Below are positions 10,501 to 18,083 of a stretch of DNA of 28,491 nt, piece after piece. Source of the DNA: Cymbomonas tetramitiformis (lineage: Eukaryota > Chlorophyta > Pyramimonadophyceae > Pyramimonadales > Pyramimonadaceae); NCBI GenBank assembly GCA_001247695.2, contig LGRX02034927.1, positions 72,081 through 100,571 on the forward strand, read 5' to 3'. Position numbers and translations under genes: made by a program. The number at the start of each line of letters is the position of its first letter. Within the stretch, counting starts at the first letter, position 1. The notes under the pieces were generated by a model, which worked only from the letters and a program-made list of their open reading frames with translations, ran no database searches and had not been told where the DNA came from.

Positions 10501-11302
10501 TTGTTCACGTTACGGGCGAGTAGGCCGTCGTCCGCGCTCCACTGTATAGTCGGCCACTCCTCTTTATCCAACGTCTTCTGATAAACCGCATGCTTGACGG
10601 TGCCCGTTGCGATATCCCACACCTGCATTCCCAGAAAACCCGCCCCATCTCGCGCTGCGGGGCGTTCCGAAGGAGCGAGCGGCGGCGTTGCGATCTTGGA
10701 CAAATGAATGCGGCGGATAAGCCAGAATGCACGCGAAACCAAACGGCTACGCTCAAAGCAGGTGCATTGAATACGTGGTGGATGAGAATCGTCGGTGATC
10801 ATCCGAGAAAGAGCGCACACCTCCAAATTCTTATCGCTGCCGCCAGGCAAAGGTCGGCGCAACGTCACCACGTAGTTGCCCAATGGGGAGAAGTCGGCGA
10901 TCAGTGGTTTTGGACATGGAATTGTGGTGGCCACTTGGCCAGTGGAAAGATCGACCACTTGCAGCCCGTCTCCGTCGGGAGATGGGCACCCAAGAAAACG
11001 GCCGTCTGGGCTTATGACACTGAAGGCCGCATTTGGGTTCGGCAGCGGCGTTTCCACACCTGGACGCCCCAACGATGCCATCAGCACGACGGGAATATCA
11101 TCGGGTGGCGCATATCGTGACTGCTCGCTGCAGACGCGAGATATGTGGCTGTGACACAAAGGAACAGGGGTGGGAGACCGATCCGAGGCGGTGGTTCTGT
11201 GCAGCGAGCTCAGAACTTCAGAAACCTACCTGCGGCAGATGGACCACCCAACAGTCTCCATGTGTCCTTATCGTTCACAATAATTTGAATGGGTGGCGGC
11301 AT
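4548..11302 (-). CDS. EIF2A: Eukaryotic translation initiation factor 2A (eIF2A), 13 exons
   Basis: eIF2A is a cytosolic WD-repeat factor that can bring initiator tRNA to the 40S subunit under some conditions. Exons on the minus strand: 11302-11230, 11059-10821, 10622-10403, 9983-9895, 9418-9357, 8590-8422, 8142-8026, 7245-7171, 6866-6658, 6292-6230, 5525-5289, 5068-4872, 4592-4548. All twelve introns are GT-AG with matching phases. Without the 25-bp duplication in exon 9 this gives 589 codons, close to the human length of about 585. Diagnostic segments in order: MPPPIQIIVN, NLEVWDIATG, ARNVNNTVHFH, KSFFNATDVKLTWN, VVYGEMPAKA, CLGGFGNLPGDIEFW, EFSPDDRFFLTCTLSPRLRLDN, then a disordered Ala/Gly/Pro/Lys-rich part with KKKRNRGKG. 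It ends with the eIF2A helix KKLRNLQKKMRQIEQIKEKQ and EQIKALEALQV-stop. As read, the duplication ends the protein near residue 397, so this copy may be broken or misassembled. Confidence 0.93.
5994..6023. repeat. CATG/TATG tetranucleotide microsatellite
   Basis: ATGCATGCATGTATGTATG-type repeats lie in eIF2A intron 10. No coding role. Confidence 0.85.
6735..6784 (-). repeat. 25-bp tandem duplication inside eIF2A exon 9
   Basis: GGGGACAGTGTGCACGTGAG and five following bases occur twice without a mismatch (6735-6759, 6760-6784). On the coding strand this repeats the codons for FLTCTLSP and adds 25 nt, which is not a multiple of 3. The unit lacks AG on the coding strand, so it cannot be removed as a GT-AG micro-intron. 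With one copy the exon is 184 nt, which agrees with the phases of both flanking introns. Confidence 0.93.
7320..7740. repeat. Irregular ~36-bp minisatellite in eIF2A intron 7
   Basis: Around ten imperfect copies of CACTGACCTGCCCAGGCTCC followed by CTGACCACGCCACCCC. Some units are shortened or have CTGCCCACG variants. The long minus-strand ORFs here (MGVAWSEPGQ-like Gly/Trp repeats) come from the array and are not genes. Confidence 0.9.
8893..9067. repeat. Tandem repeat, 3 copies of 50-71 bp, in eIF2A intron 5
   Basis: GGCACCTCTGTACAGCGCAC recurs three times; unit starts are 8893, 8964 and about 9015. Each copy is followed by TTGCTCGAT and CTCAGGTTGCCGGCA. The first unit holds an internal doubling of CTCAGGTTGCCGGCA. 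Confidence 0.88.
9085..9300. repeat. 45-48 bp minisatellite, 5 copies, in eIF2A intron 5
   Basis: CAAGCCTTTGACTCCAGGCA begins at 9085, 9130, 9175, 9222 and (as CAAGCTTTTG) 9270. Length differences come from the G-run after CAGGAAA. It directly follows the 50-71 bp array. Confidence 0.92.
9773..9936. repeat. 82-bp tandem duplication of an eIF2A exon-intron boundary
   Basis: Units 9773-9854 and 9855-9936 appear identical. The right-hand unit contains the last 42 nt of exon 4 (to 9895) and its GAG|GTGCGC donor. The left-hand unit repeats the same exon end and donor inside intron 4. Splicing from the second donor would add 82 nt and shift the frame. Confidence 0.9.
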
Positions 11303-12009
11303 CGTGATGGGTGAACGTGGCCGCTGTGTAAAAAACTTCACGCGCGCTTGAGTTTCAAGCGAACCTCAACCTGACGTGAGTTCTGAGCAGAGTTCAGATT
11401 CAGTTTCAGACCCCGACGCGACAGACGAGAGCAAGACGAGAGGCGAATACAATAGAGTTCCGATATGTTCCGATTGACGGTCATCTATCTACCTCTAGCG
11501 CTGTCCACCCCCCACGCCAGAGTTGGTGGGACGCGGGACGGCAGGTAGGGCAGTCGAGTGCAGTTAGCGTGCTCTAGCGGCGTGTAGCTCGATGCCCAAC
11601 CGCAAGGCAAGATGCATGGTGGGGATGTCGAAGGACATCAGGTGGGCGTATGGGACTACCGCGCCTTGCCACATCCCACCCTCAGCGGGACACCCCTAAT
11701 TCGTAGTGCAAAAGGTTGTTGATGTAGACTGTGGTAGGTGGGGGCACTGGAGGGGGTGTGACCCGAGCATGGTTGCGCTGACGGAACTGGGCGTAGCGAG
11801 CGAACCGCTTCGATTCGTGCGGCGTGCGAGGTGTCCCAACACACCAAAAGAGTGGCGGAATACGATACTTTTGGGGTGGTTGGTGGGGGTGCAGGGTGGG
11901 GAGGTTCGAAATGCATGATGTGAACAGTAAAATATATGCAAAGGGTGGATATATTTACAATTCACTACAACTCAAGAAGCAGGCATTGCAAACCCTGAGT
12001 CGTGTCACA
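11303..12009. other. Upstream flank of eIF2A
   Basis: This should hold the eIF2A promoter and 5' UTR (minus strand). I see no clear TATA box and no second gene; ORFs of 70-90 codons on both strands at 11656-11965 look random. Confidence 0.4.
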
Positions 12010-12560
12010 ATCTAAGATGAGATAATAAAATAAGTTGAGTGTTTTATTATCAGACTCGGAAAATGGTGTGCTGACATGGCACCTCATGCTGAAATCTGTA
12101 TAGGCAGCCCTGACTGGGAGTCCCGGTCAGGCCCCTATGACAGATCCCTAGGACCAACACTGGACTGTTGACTGATCTGTAGGTTCGTACTGTGACACAC
12201 GCCGTGTCACAGGTAGGCTAGACTCCGAGACCGTCCGAGACCGTTCCGGGTATATCTAGCTTAGGGTTTATTTATCTTATACAGTTTATCCACACGAGTA
12301 CGGGACTTTCTGATATCTAGTGTACTTGGATATTCCGGTACCTCATATCGAAGGGTGACACAAGGACTGGGGCTCCCGTCCCCAAGGGGGGGGGTGGAAG
12401 TCACCGTCTCCATGACACCACCTCACCATGAAGAGGTGAGTGAGGTGCCACTGCAAGCACACAGTCCTAAACCCTAAGAACACACCGAATGTTACAGGCC
12501 CAAAGGGACCTTTTTCAGTCCAACTAGTTGCGGATACCCGCTTGGGCGTTGGCCCAGAAC
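12010..12560. mobile_element. LTR-like repeat element, copy 1
   Basis: It begins with a perfect 10-bp inverted repeat (GATAATAAAA 12021-12030 with TTTTATTATC 12042-12051). A hairpin follows at 12109-12131. TGTGACAC-ACGCC-GTGTCACA is at 12191-12211. The CTCCCGTCCCC-AAGGGGGGGGG block is near 12380, with TGACACCACCTCACC and a CCTAAACCCTAAG telomere-like stretch near 12465. Parts of this order recur at 13125-13500, 14692-14931 and 25799-26000. The stretch from 12191 is alignable by eye to 15893 onward. LTR identity is inferred; no element with two matched ends was delimited. Confidence 0.55.
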
Positions 12561-12568
12561 AATCGTTG

Positions 12569-12859
12569 CTACCTAGAGGTCAGGCATGAGAAAGGCAGCT
12601 GTGTTGCCGTTGCGCGATGCCGCGGTGTCAACGGGAACACAAACATCTCAATGTCCCCCACAGCAGCCTTCGACGGGATGTACACCGGCGAGTCCCGAAA
12701 GGCCGGCCGGTCCTCGGCATCGTCGTCCATGTGCTGCCGGATAGCGAGAGCTGAAATCGGCGGATCGAAATCGGCATCGTCGTTCTCGGCACGGGGCAGA
12801 CCGGCGAAGCCAGTGTCGCAAACGCGTGCATATGATGGGACAAATAATGATAGTCCCAA
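12569..12859 (-). CDS. Hypothetical 96-codon acidic ORF fragment
   Basis: It contains ENDDADFDPPISALAIRQHM and DDDAEDRPAFRDSPVYIPSK, which look less biased than chance ORFs nearby. It sits immediately to the right of the LTR-like repeat and on the minus strand, like the methyltransferase-like ORF at 14932-15892. It may be the end of a retroelement polyprotein. No domain recognised. Confidence 0.25.
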   Translation of the reverse strand: MGLSLFVPSYARVCDTGFAGLPRAENDDADFDPPISALAIRQHMDDDAEDRPAFRDSPVYIPSKAAVGDIEMFVFPLTPRHRATATQLPFSCLTSR

Positions 12860-12867
12860 ATGATACG

Positions 12868-12897
12868 CTCACACACACACATATATATATATATGTA
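12868..12897. repeat. CA/TA dinucleotide microsatellite
   Basis: (CA)n runs into (TA)n, ending TATATATATATGTATGG. Non-coding. Confidence 0.9.
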
Positions 12898-13124
12898 TGG
12901 CATGGTCTCAACATACGGGTTCGTAATATGTTAGGGCATATTCCAGCATAACAAGTGATCGTAGAGCTACAAATTTTTTGAAATTCTGATATTCTGAGAT
13001 AACCTGCGAGGCTCTCATATGCAAGCCCAAATTTCTCACATCCCCCATCTGTAGTTGTTGCCCGCAGCAGCACATGCCTAAATATGGGCTTGCTCCGCAT
13101 ACTGCGTCGTATCGCCATTTGTTA

Positions 13125-13400
13125 TAGAAAGAATGATCTGGTAATATATTTGTAACGGGTAAATATATTAGCAGTAAAGCACAGAAAACACGCAGGGCCG
13201 GGTGCTCGGAACGGTGATAACATAAACTGATAAGTTAGGCTAACTAGCAGCTAACTGGCAGGTCACGGATCGGTGTCACGGCTAACTGGGTGTCACATGT
13301 CACACACACGGCGAGGGGTGAAACAGGGAGAAGCAGGCCCCCATACAGTGGGGGGGAAATCAGCTTCCCCGTGACACCACCTCACCCCGAAGGTGTGAGT
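13125..13400. mobile_element. LTR-like repeat element, left copy of a direct-repeat pair
   Basis: The first ~108 bp (AAGAATGATCTGGTAATATA to AACATAAACTGATA) is nearly identical to 14692-14800. It is followed by GTGTCAC repeats and the hairpin block GAAGCAGGCCCCCATACAGT-GGGGGGG. Then come CTTCCCCGTGACACCACCTC and a telomere-like AACCCTAAATCCTAACCC. The paired copy is in direct orientation 1,567 bp away, as expected for LTRs or a tandem insertion. Confidence 0.6.
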
Positions 13401-13621
13401 GGACATCCCGAAGCAAGCAAACCCTAAATCCTAACCCAAGTTACTAGAATGTTTAGGCCTAAGGGGCCTTTCTCAACCCAACTAGAAGCACATCCGTGCA
13501 TGGGGCGTTGCCTAAATTCCTAGTACATAGGGCAAGCATCTACAAGCCGCGTCGTGATTGCGGAATGGCGGCGGCGGAGTTCTCGATTGCATAAGTCCTC
13601 GAGCGCCACGAAAACGACGAA

Positions 13622-14050
13622 TCAGCCAATGCCCACGCGGTGCCAAAGCCAAAAGCGGCATGGCACCACCAGAGCGAATGCGTCGCTGAAGAGGGGATAG
13701 GGAGGTGGAAGGTGGAAAATGCGGTGAGGGAACGTGATCGAGTTTTCGGGTTGGGACCCAAAAGGGATAACAGTGAGGGATGCGACGATTGCAACCGCAC
13801 CCCTAGACACCACCAGATGGTGAATAGGGGGCGCACAAGGCGAAGGCGAGGGATGGGGCGAGACGAAGGCGTGGGAGTCAAAATACTCACTGGCGAAGTT
13901 GGTGTATCTCTCAACGTCGATCTTGGTGTCTGGTGCACAAGCACCACCAGACACCACCAGACAGAAACCAGGGATGAATTGTTGATGTCGGAGTAATTGC
14001 AGCGCACACTGAACTGCGGCCATGCGCGCTTGCTGACGTGGTGAAGCCAT
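13622..14050 (-). CDS. Conserved 142-codon ORF of unknown function, copy A
   Basis: It starts MASPRQQARMAAVQCAL and ends ALVVPCRFWLWHRVGIG. A second copy at 26249-26677 has exactly the same length (429 nt) and matches along its length, with in-frame gaps that cancel. Shared cores are ARMxAV, LVVSGGAxAPDTxI, RIFHxPxPxPLF and ALVVPxRFWxWHR. Three LVV-containing motifs recur, each from a GGTGGTG stretch. Upstream lies a 172-bp dimer with TGACGTCA sites. It sits between the two direct repeats 13125 and 14692, so it is probably part of a mobile element. No known domain recognised; it could also be conserved non-coding element sequence. Confidence 0.4.
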   Translation of the reverse strand: MASPRQQARMAAVQCALQLLRHQQFIPGFCLVVSGGACAPDTKIDVERYTNFASEYFDSHAFVSPHPSPSPCAPPIHHLVVSRGAVAIVASLTVIPFGSQPENSITFPHRIFHLPPPYPLFSDAFALVVPCRFWLWHRVGIG

Positions 14051-14109
14051 TTCGCTGCAAGCTGCAGAAATCTGTAGCCGAAGGGTAGGGTTGTAAGCGA
14101 AAAACGCAA

Positions 14110-14440
14110 CTTTCGCTATTTTTAACGGAATCGAACGATGAAAAAGGAAATTTGGGGTGGATTTCCGCGTGGAAGACGGTGGTGACGTCAAAAACGTCGT
14201 ACGGTAACCCGTTTTCCTGCCAGAAAGGGTGCTACTGGCCAGAAAGTTGAATGGACGTTTGGGTTGTTGGCGATAACGTAACTTCCCGCAAAATTAACGG
14301 AATCGGACGATGTAGGGGTCAAATTAGGGTAAAATTCGACGAGGAAAACGGTGGTGACGTCAAAAACGTCGTACGGTAAACCAGTTACTCGGCAGCAGAG
14401 GCGCTGCTGGCCAGAGTGTTGAAGGACGTTGGGGAGACAC
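14110..14440 (-). repeat. 172-bp dimeric repeat with CRE-like sites, copy A
   Basis: Two related units carry TGACGTCA at 14183-14190 and 14355-14362, 172 bp apart. Each is flanked by GACGAGGAAAACGG/GTGGAAGACGG and AAAACGTCGTACGGTAA. It lies just upstream of the 142-codon ORF and so could be its promoter. The same dimer occurs at 26745-27060. TGACGTCA is the consensus site of CREB/ATF-type bZIP proteins; any regulatory use here is inferred. Confidence 0.7.
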
Positions 14441-14691
14441 GCCTGGAACGAAGTAGGATGCCAGAATTACGGTAAAAGACGGAACGGATAAGAACGGATT
14501 TGAATGGCAAAGCAAACCACCAATCACAAACGGTAGGCGGAGTACTCGAACGGGCAAAGACGGTAACGGAGATGTCTTCACACCGCTGACGGATAAGAAC
14601 GGTAAAAAAAAACGGATTTAGAATCGGCGATGAGGCCGAAGCGAGCTAAATGTAGTGAGCACCACTAGCGCGGTACGGGACCGATAACCTT

Positions 14692-14931
14692 ATAGGAAGA
14701 ATGATCTGGTAATATATTTGTAACGGGTAAATATATTAGCAGTAAAGCACAGAAAACACGCAGGGCCGGGTGCTCGGAACGGTGATAACATAAAACTGAT
14801 AGAAGGATTACGGGAGTGAGCTTTCTAGCAGGTGAGTGTCATACGGTGACACAAGACCAGTGACACACGCAGCAAGGGGTGATACTAGGAGAAGCAGGCC
14901 CCCATACAGTGGGGGGGAAATCGGCTTCCCC
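14692..14931. mobile_element. LTR-like repeat element, right copy of the direct-repeat pair
   Basis: It carries the same ~108-bp start as 13125, then GTGACAC repeats and GAAGCAGGCCCCCATACAGT-GGGGGGG plus AAATCGGCTTCCCCGTGA. Similarity to the other copies stops at CGTGA, and methyltransferase-like coding sequence begins there on the minus strand, which marks a junction. Confidence 0.6.
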
Positions 14932-15892
14932 GTGAATCTGCCATGAACCTGCCCAGGCTGAAGGTAAACATACCAATACCATCGTCTTCACCACCCTGTA
15001 GCATTCTGGCTCTCACCAGAGGATTCTTAAATACCAGGACCCACATACACCTGCGGCCAATAGGTCCATGTTCTAGATGTCCAATCACATGCAAACGTCC
15101 AGCCTGACTCAATCGTCTGAAGTAGCCCGCTCTGCTCTCTGTCATATCTGTCAAAATAATAAGAGGGAACATGTACACATGCCACCACACAACTGGCCAT
15201 GCCTGCCAGTGGAAACGCTATGTCCAGCGCAGCAAACCAGGGAGACGTTATCACTGCGGCACAGACACCATACTTCTCCTTCCAAATACGATAGTTGCCA
15301 GGCTGAAGTGCATCACGCGCCTCAGGCCAAACCAACTGAGAGTTCCAATCGTTGTGCATGAATCTCAAGTGCGACCACTGCTCCATCATCACCTCACGGA
15401 TGACTCCAGTTCCCGCCCATGGATCCCACACGCCATCAATGGATTTCCAATCCACCTCTGTCGCCAAGCGTCTCACCTCTGAAGGCACAATGATGACGAG
15501 CTCCAGGCCCCACTGTAGTGCACTAGCCTCGCGCACCATCCTGGGCCTTCGTCATATGTCTCAGTCCTTCTCGCTTCTCAATCTCTTCTTCAGCCAAAGC
15601 AGGCACTAAGGGTGCATTCCTCAATTGCCTCGCGTTTGCCTTCTGCTCCCGGTACTTCTTGCTCAACACAGTCCGGTGCCCTTCATTCCAATGTCCAGGC
15701 ATGAATATCCTCACCATCTCAGAGAGCTTGTCTTGCTTGCCCCAGTCCACCTGATATGGCATGTCGAGGAACACGTCCTTCTCCTCCTGCAATATATCCT
15801 TGGAAGAAAGGGTTTGCCATGGCTGAGACCTGCTTCCCTTCACCAGGCGACGAGGACCCACATCTGCTGGCAGCAGATGTTGGATTTGACAC
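14932..15892 (-). pseudogene. Retroelement-type methyltransferase-like ORF, frameshifted and truncated
   Basis: Three overlapping minus-strand frames join into one protein-like sequence, in order 15892-15523, 15539-~15100, ~15120-14932, implying at least two frameshifts. The central part has a nucleotide-binding-like WDPWAGTG (about 15428-15405) and, some 55 residues later, ITSPWFAALDIAFPLA (15251-15204). This resembles motifs I and IV of SAM-dependent amino-methyltransferases, with SPWF in place of DPPW/NPPY. HVPSYYF follows and the last part reads GPIGRRCMWVLVFK. DIRS-type and some algal retroelements carry such domains. The frame is open right up to the TGTGACAC at 15893, suggesting that an insertion cut it. 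Function is inferred from motif order only. Confidence 0.5.
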
Positions 15893-16280
15893 TGTGACAC
15901 CCGAAACTGTCACATATCACCTGTTATAGTAGGCTGGGTGACCGTCACCAGTAGACGGGAAACACCCGTTAGGTATTTATGTTATCTCGACTTTTATCAA
16001 GTACACCTTTTACCGTTCTGATATCGTAACAGGGTTAATCTCTCTAGATATATATTACTGCCGGACTATATATATATATCTACCAGGTTTGGCCCCACTT
16101 GCGCTTTATTTAGCCACTGCGGGATTGCCACTATGAGTGGCTAAGCTCGGACGCCTGGGATGGAGTGAGGCGCTCCGCGCGTGAGAGTGCCGGCAGTCAC
16201 GGGTATGGCCTAAATTTCGTGGGTTGATTTACGGCACGCCGCAGCGCTTGGAGAGAATTTTCTTACGGATTTAACGTTGG
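15893..16280 (+). mobile_element. LTR-like region upstream of the gag-like gene
   Basis: It begins TGTGACA-CCCGAAAC-TGTCACA. It then shares with 12191 onward the ordered motifs TAGGCT, GACCGT, TTAG-GTTTATTTAT-like and TTCTGATATC. A TATATATATATAT run at about 16066-16079 could serve as a TATA element for the gag ORF downstream. The right boundary and primer-binding site are not clear. Confidence 0.5.
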
Positions 16281-16496
16281 ACTGGTTTGCGTTTTCTGGT
16301 TGGATCCCACACCGTTGCGTATCGGCCCCCTACCCCACACGACTTCCCGGGATTGTTTGATCTCTCACGGTTGCTGTATCGGCGACCCGCACGTTTCTTG
16401 GCCGCCCACGACTGCCACATCTCTCGCGTTTCATTGCCTCGCTCCACCCCTTCAGTCCTTTTCATCGTGGTTGCTTCCACTCGAGCCACCGCTAAC

Positions 16497-17303
16497 ATGG
16501 CGAATCGCCGACGGGCATTATCTACGATTTTTGATTTAGAGGCTGCGAGGCACGCGAACACTCCAGCCACGCCGCCGGCGGCACAGTCGGCTGCCAATTC
16601 AGCGGGAGCTACGTTCCTGGCCTCGGTGCGTACCCTTCAGAGGGAGCACTTCGACATGAAGGTGTCCAAGTCCGTTCGTCAAAAGTTGTTCGAGGACAAT
16701 AACGGGCGATTTTCCGGGACTGAGTGCCACGCATCGGCGCTGTTCACCAGGATGGTTTCTGCGCTGCAGGCGGCATTTGTCACGGAGGACATTGGCTTTG
16801 CACCCCTTTTCCTGCTGGACGATGCTACCCTGCCCGTCCGCGTGGAGGCCAGCAGCTTGTTGTTCTCCGCGCTCGAGCTGATGGTTGACCCCATGTCGCC
16901 CGCGGCGGACTGGATGGACTCCTCGCACTCCAGCTTCCCCAGCGACGGTAAGCGTATCCTGCTTGAGTTCGCCCGCCGCATGATCCCGGCGGGTGACCCC
17001 TTTCAGGGACAGGCAAACATGTTGGGCATTCGTATCTCTGCGGGCGTGGACCCCCATGACGCGATCGGGGATTTCAACGCCGCGCTGAGGGCTGCGAGGA
17101 CGAGGGTCACGCTCCTGGACGAAGATGTCAAGGCCCTCTTCATCAAGGCGCTGGACACCGTCTTCTACCAGCCGGTGGTGTCCCGTCTACTTCTCCACGA
17201 TCAACGGGCCGGTCATGACCTTCTCACCATCCAGCAATGGGTGCGTGAATGCTACGCCGCCCATAGCATGGACCTATCAGGACCTCCTGTATGCAGACGG
17301 TAG
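16497..17303 (+). CDS. Gag-like retrotransposon capsid protein (268 aa)
   Basis: The frame is open from 16287, but the ATG at 16497 is preferred because MANRRRALSTIFDLEAARH follows an upstream leader. The protein is helical and of low complexity only at the start. The C-terminal half (DVKALFIKALDTVFYQPVV, then LLTIQQWVRECYAAH) has the look of the retrotransposon gag fold, in which a capsid domain is followed by a nucleocapsid. No CCHC knuckle is seen. A similar start (RRLETIFDDVGAQH) occurs on the minus strand at 22690. The frame ends at a TAG just where a neighbouring frame continues into WTYQDLLYADGSWCPPEP, so the original protein was longer. No reverse transcriptase, integrase or protease follows. 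Confidence 0.6.
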   Translation: MANRRRALSTIFDLEAARHANTPATPPAAQSAANSAGATFLASVRTLQREHFDMKVSKSVRQKLFEDNNGRFSGTECHASALFTRMVSALQAAFVTEDIGFAPLFLLDDATLPVRVEASSLLFSALELMVDPMSPAADWMDSSHSSFPSDGKRILLEFARRMIPAGDPFQGQANMLGIRISAGVDPHDAIGDFNAALRAARTRVTLLDEDVKALFIKALDTVFYQPVVSRLLLHDQRAGHDLLTIQQWVRECYAAHSMDLSGPPVCRR

Positions 17304-18083
17304 TTGGTGCCCCCCAGAGCCGCAGAAGCACGATGCCCAGCGACCGGCGCATGACGCACTGCTGCTTGCCCCACCAATGCATGGTGTGGAGCGGGCAGCG
17401 TGGGGCATGACTTGGACTTACGAGGACCTCCTCTATGCGGGCGGTAGTTGGTGCCCCCGGAGCCACCAAAGCGCGATGGGCAGCGATTGGTGCGTAGCGC
17501 GTCGCTGCCAGTCCCACCAGCGCAGGGTTCGGAACAGGCGGCACTCGACGAGCCGCAACTGGCGTGTAGCGTACAGCTTCCAGCGTCATCAGCATACAGT
17601 GCAGAGCGGAGCATGACTAAGACGCCGTCCAGAGAATGTGCGCGGCTGCCACCCACCAGAGAGCACGCGCGAATGCCACACACCGGCACAGCGAAGGCGC
17701 CGCCCACAGAGTGCGCGCGGCTGCCACACAGTGGTACCACCGACGTAAAGCTTGGGCAGCGCGCGCGACAGACACCCGAGACTCAGCCACTGGAGCGCAT
17801 ACGGCCACCTAGTGGCGTCGCTGGGGAGCGGGAAGCGCACCCTTCTCGGCGGCGCGCCAAGAAGCGGAGGCATATGCAGCGATCGCGGGAGGCGAGTAGG
17901 AAGCGTGGTGCCCGGGGCATGCGAGGCTCAGCACCTACGAGGCGAGGTAATCGTGGGGGTTCACGTAGCATCCGAGGCGGGAGATCAGGAGGTCGCATCG
18001 TGGTGTTCAAGCCCTACGAGGGGGCATGCGAGGCATATCGAGTGGGCATCACGAGTGCCCACGCCCTTCCCTTGTATCCGAAA
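17265..18083 (+). pseudogene. Decayed C-terminal extension of the gag-like protein
   Basis: After gag, frame 2 reads WTYQDLLYADGSWCPPEPQK. About 145 bp on, an imperfect copy reads WTYEDLLYAGGSWCP. In the second copy a C-run is one base shorter (five versus six C), which moves the sequence back to the gag frame (PEPPKRDGQRLVRSASLPVP). That frame then stays open into a basic region (RRRAKKRRHMQRSREASRKR, then Gly/Arg-rich) that could bind nucleic acid. So the region is a once-continuous tail with a duplication and compensating frame changes. Confidence 0.45.

Noticed and set aside
11560..11620. Possible tRNA (GTAGCTCGATG)
   Set aside because: No B box and no cloverleaf could be drawn.
13420..13440. 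Interstitial telomere (CCCTAAA)
   Set aside because: Only one or two degenerate units, embedded in the dispersed repeat family; not a telomere array.
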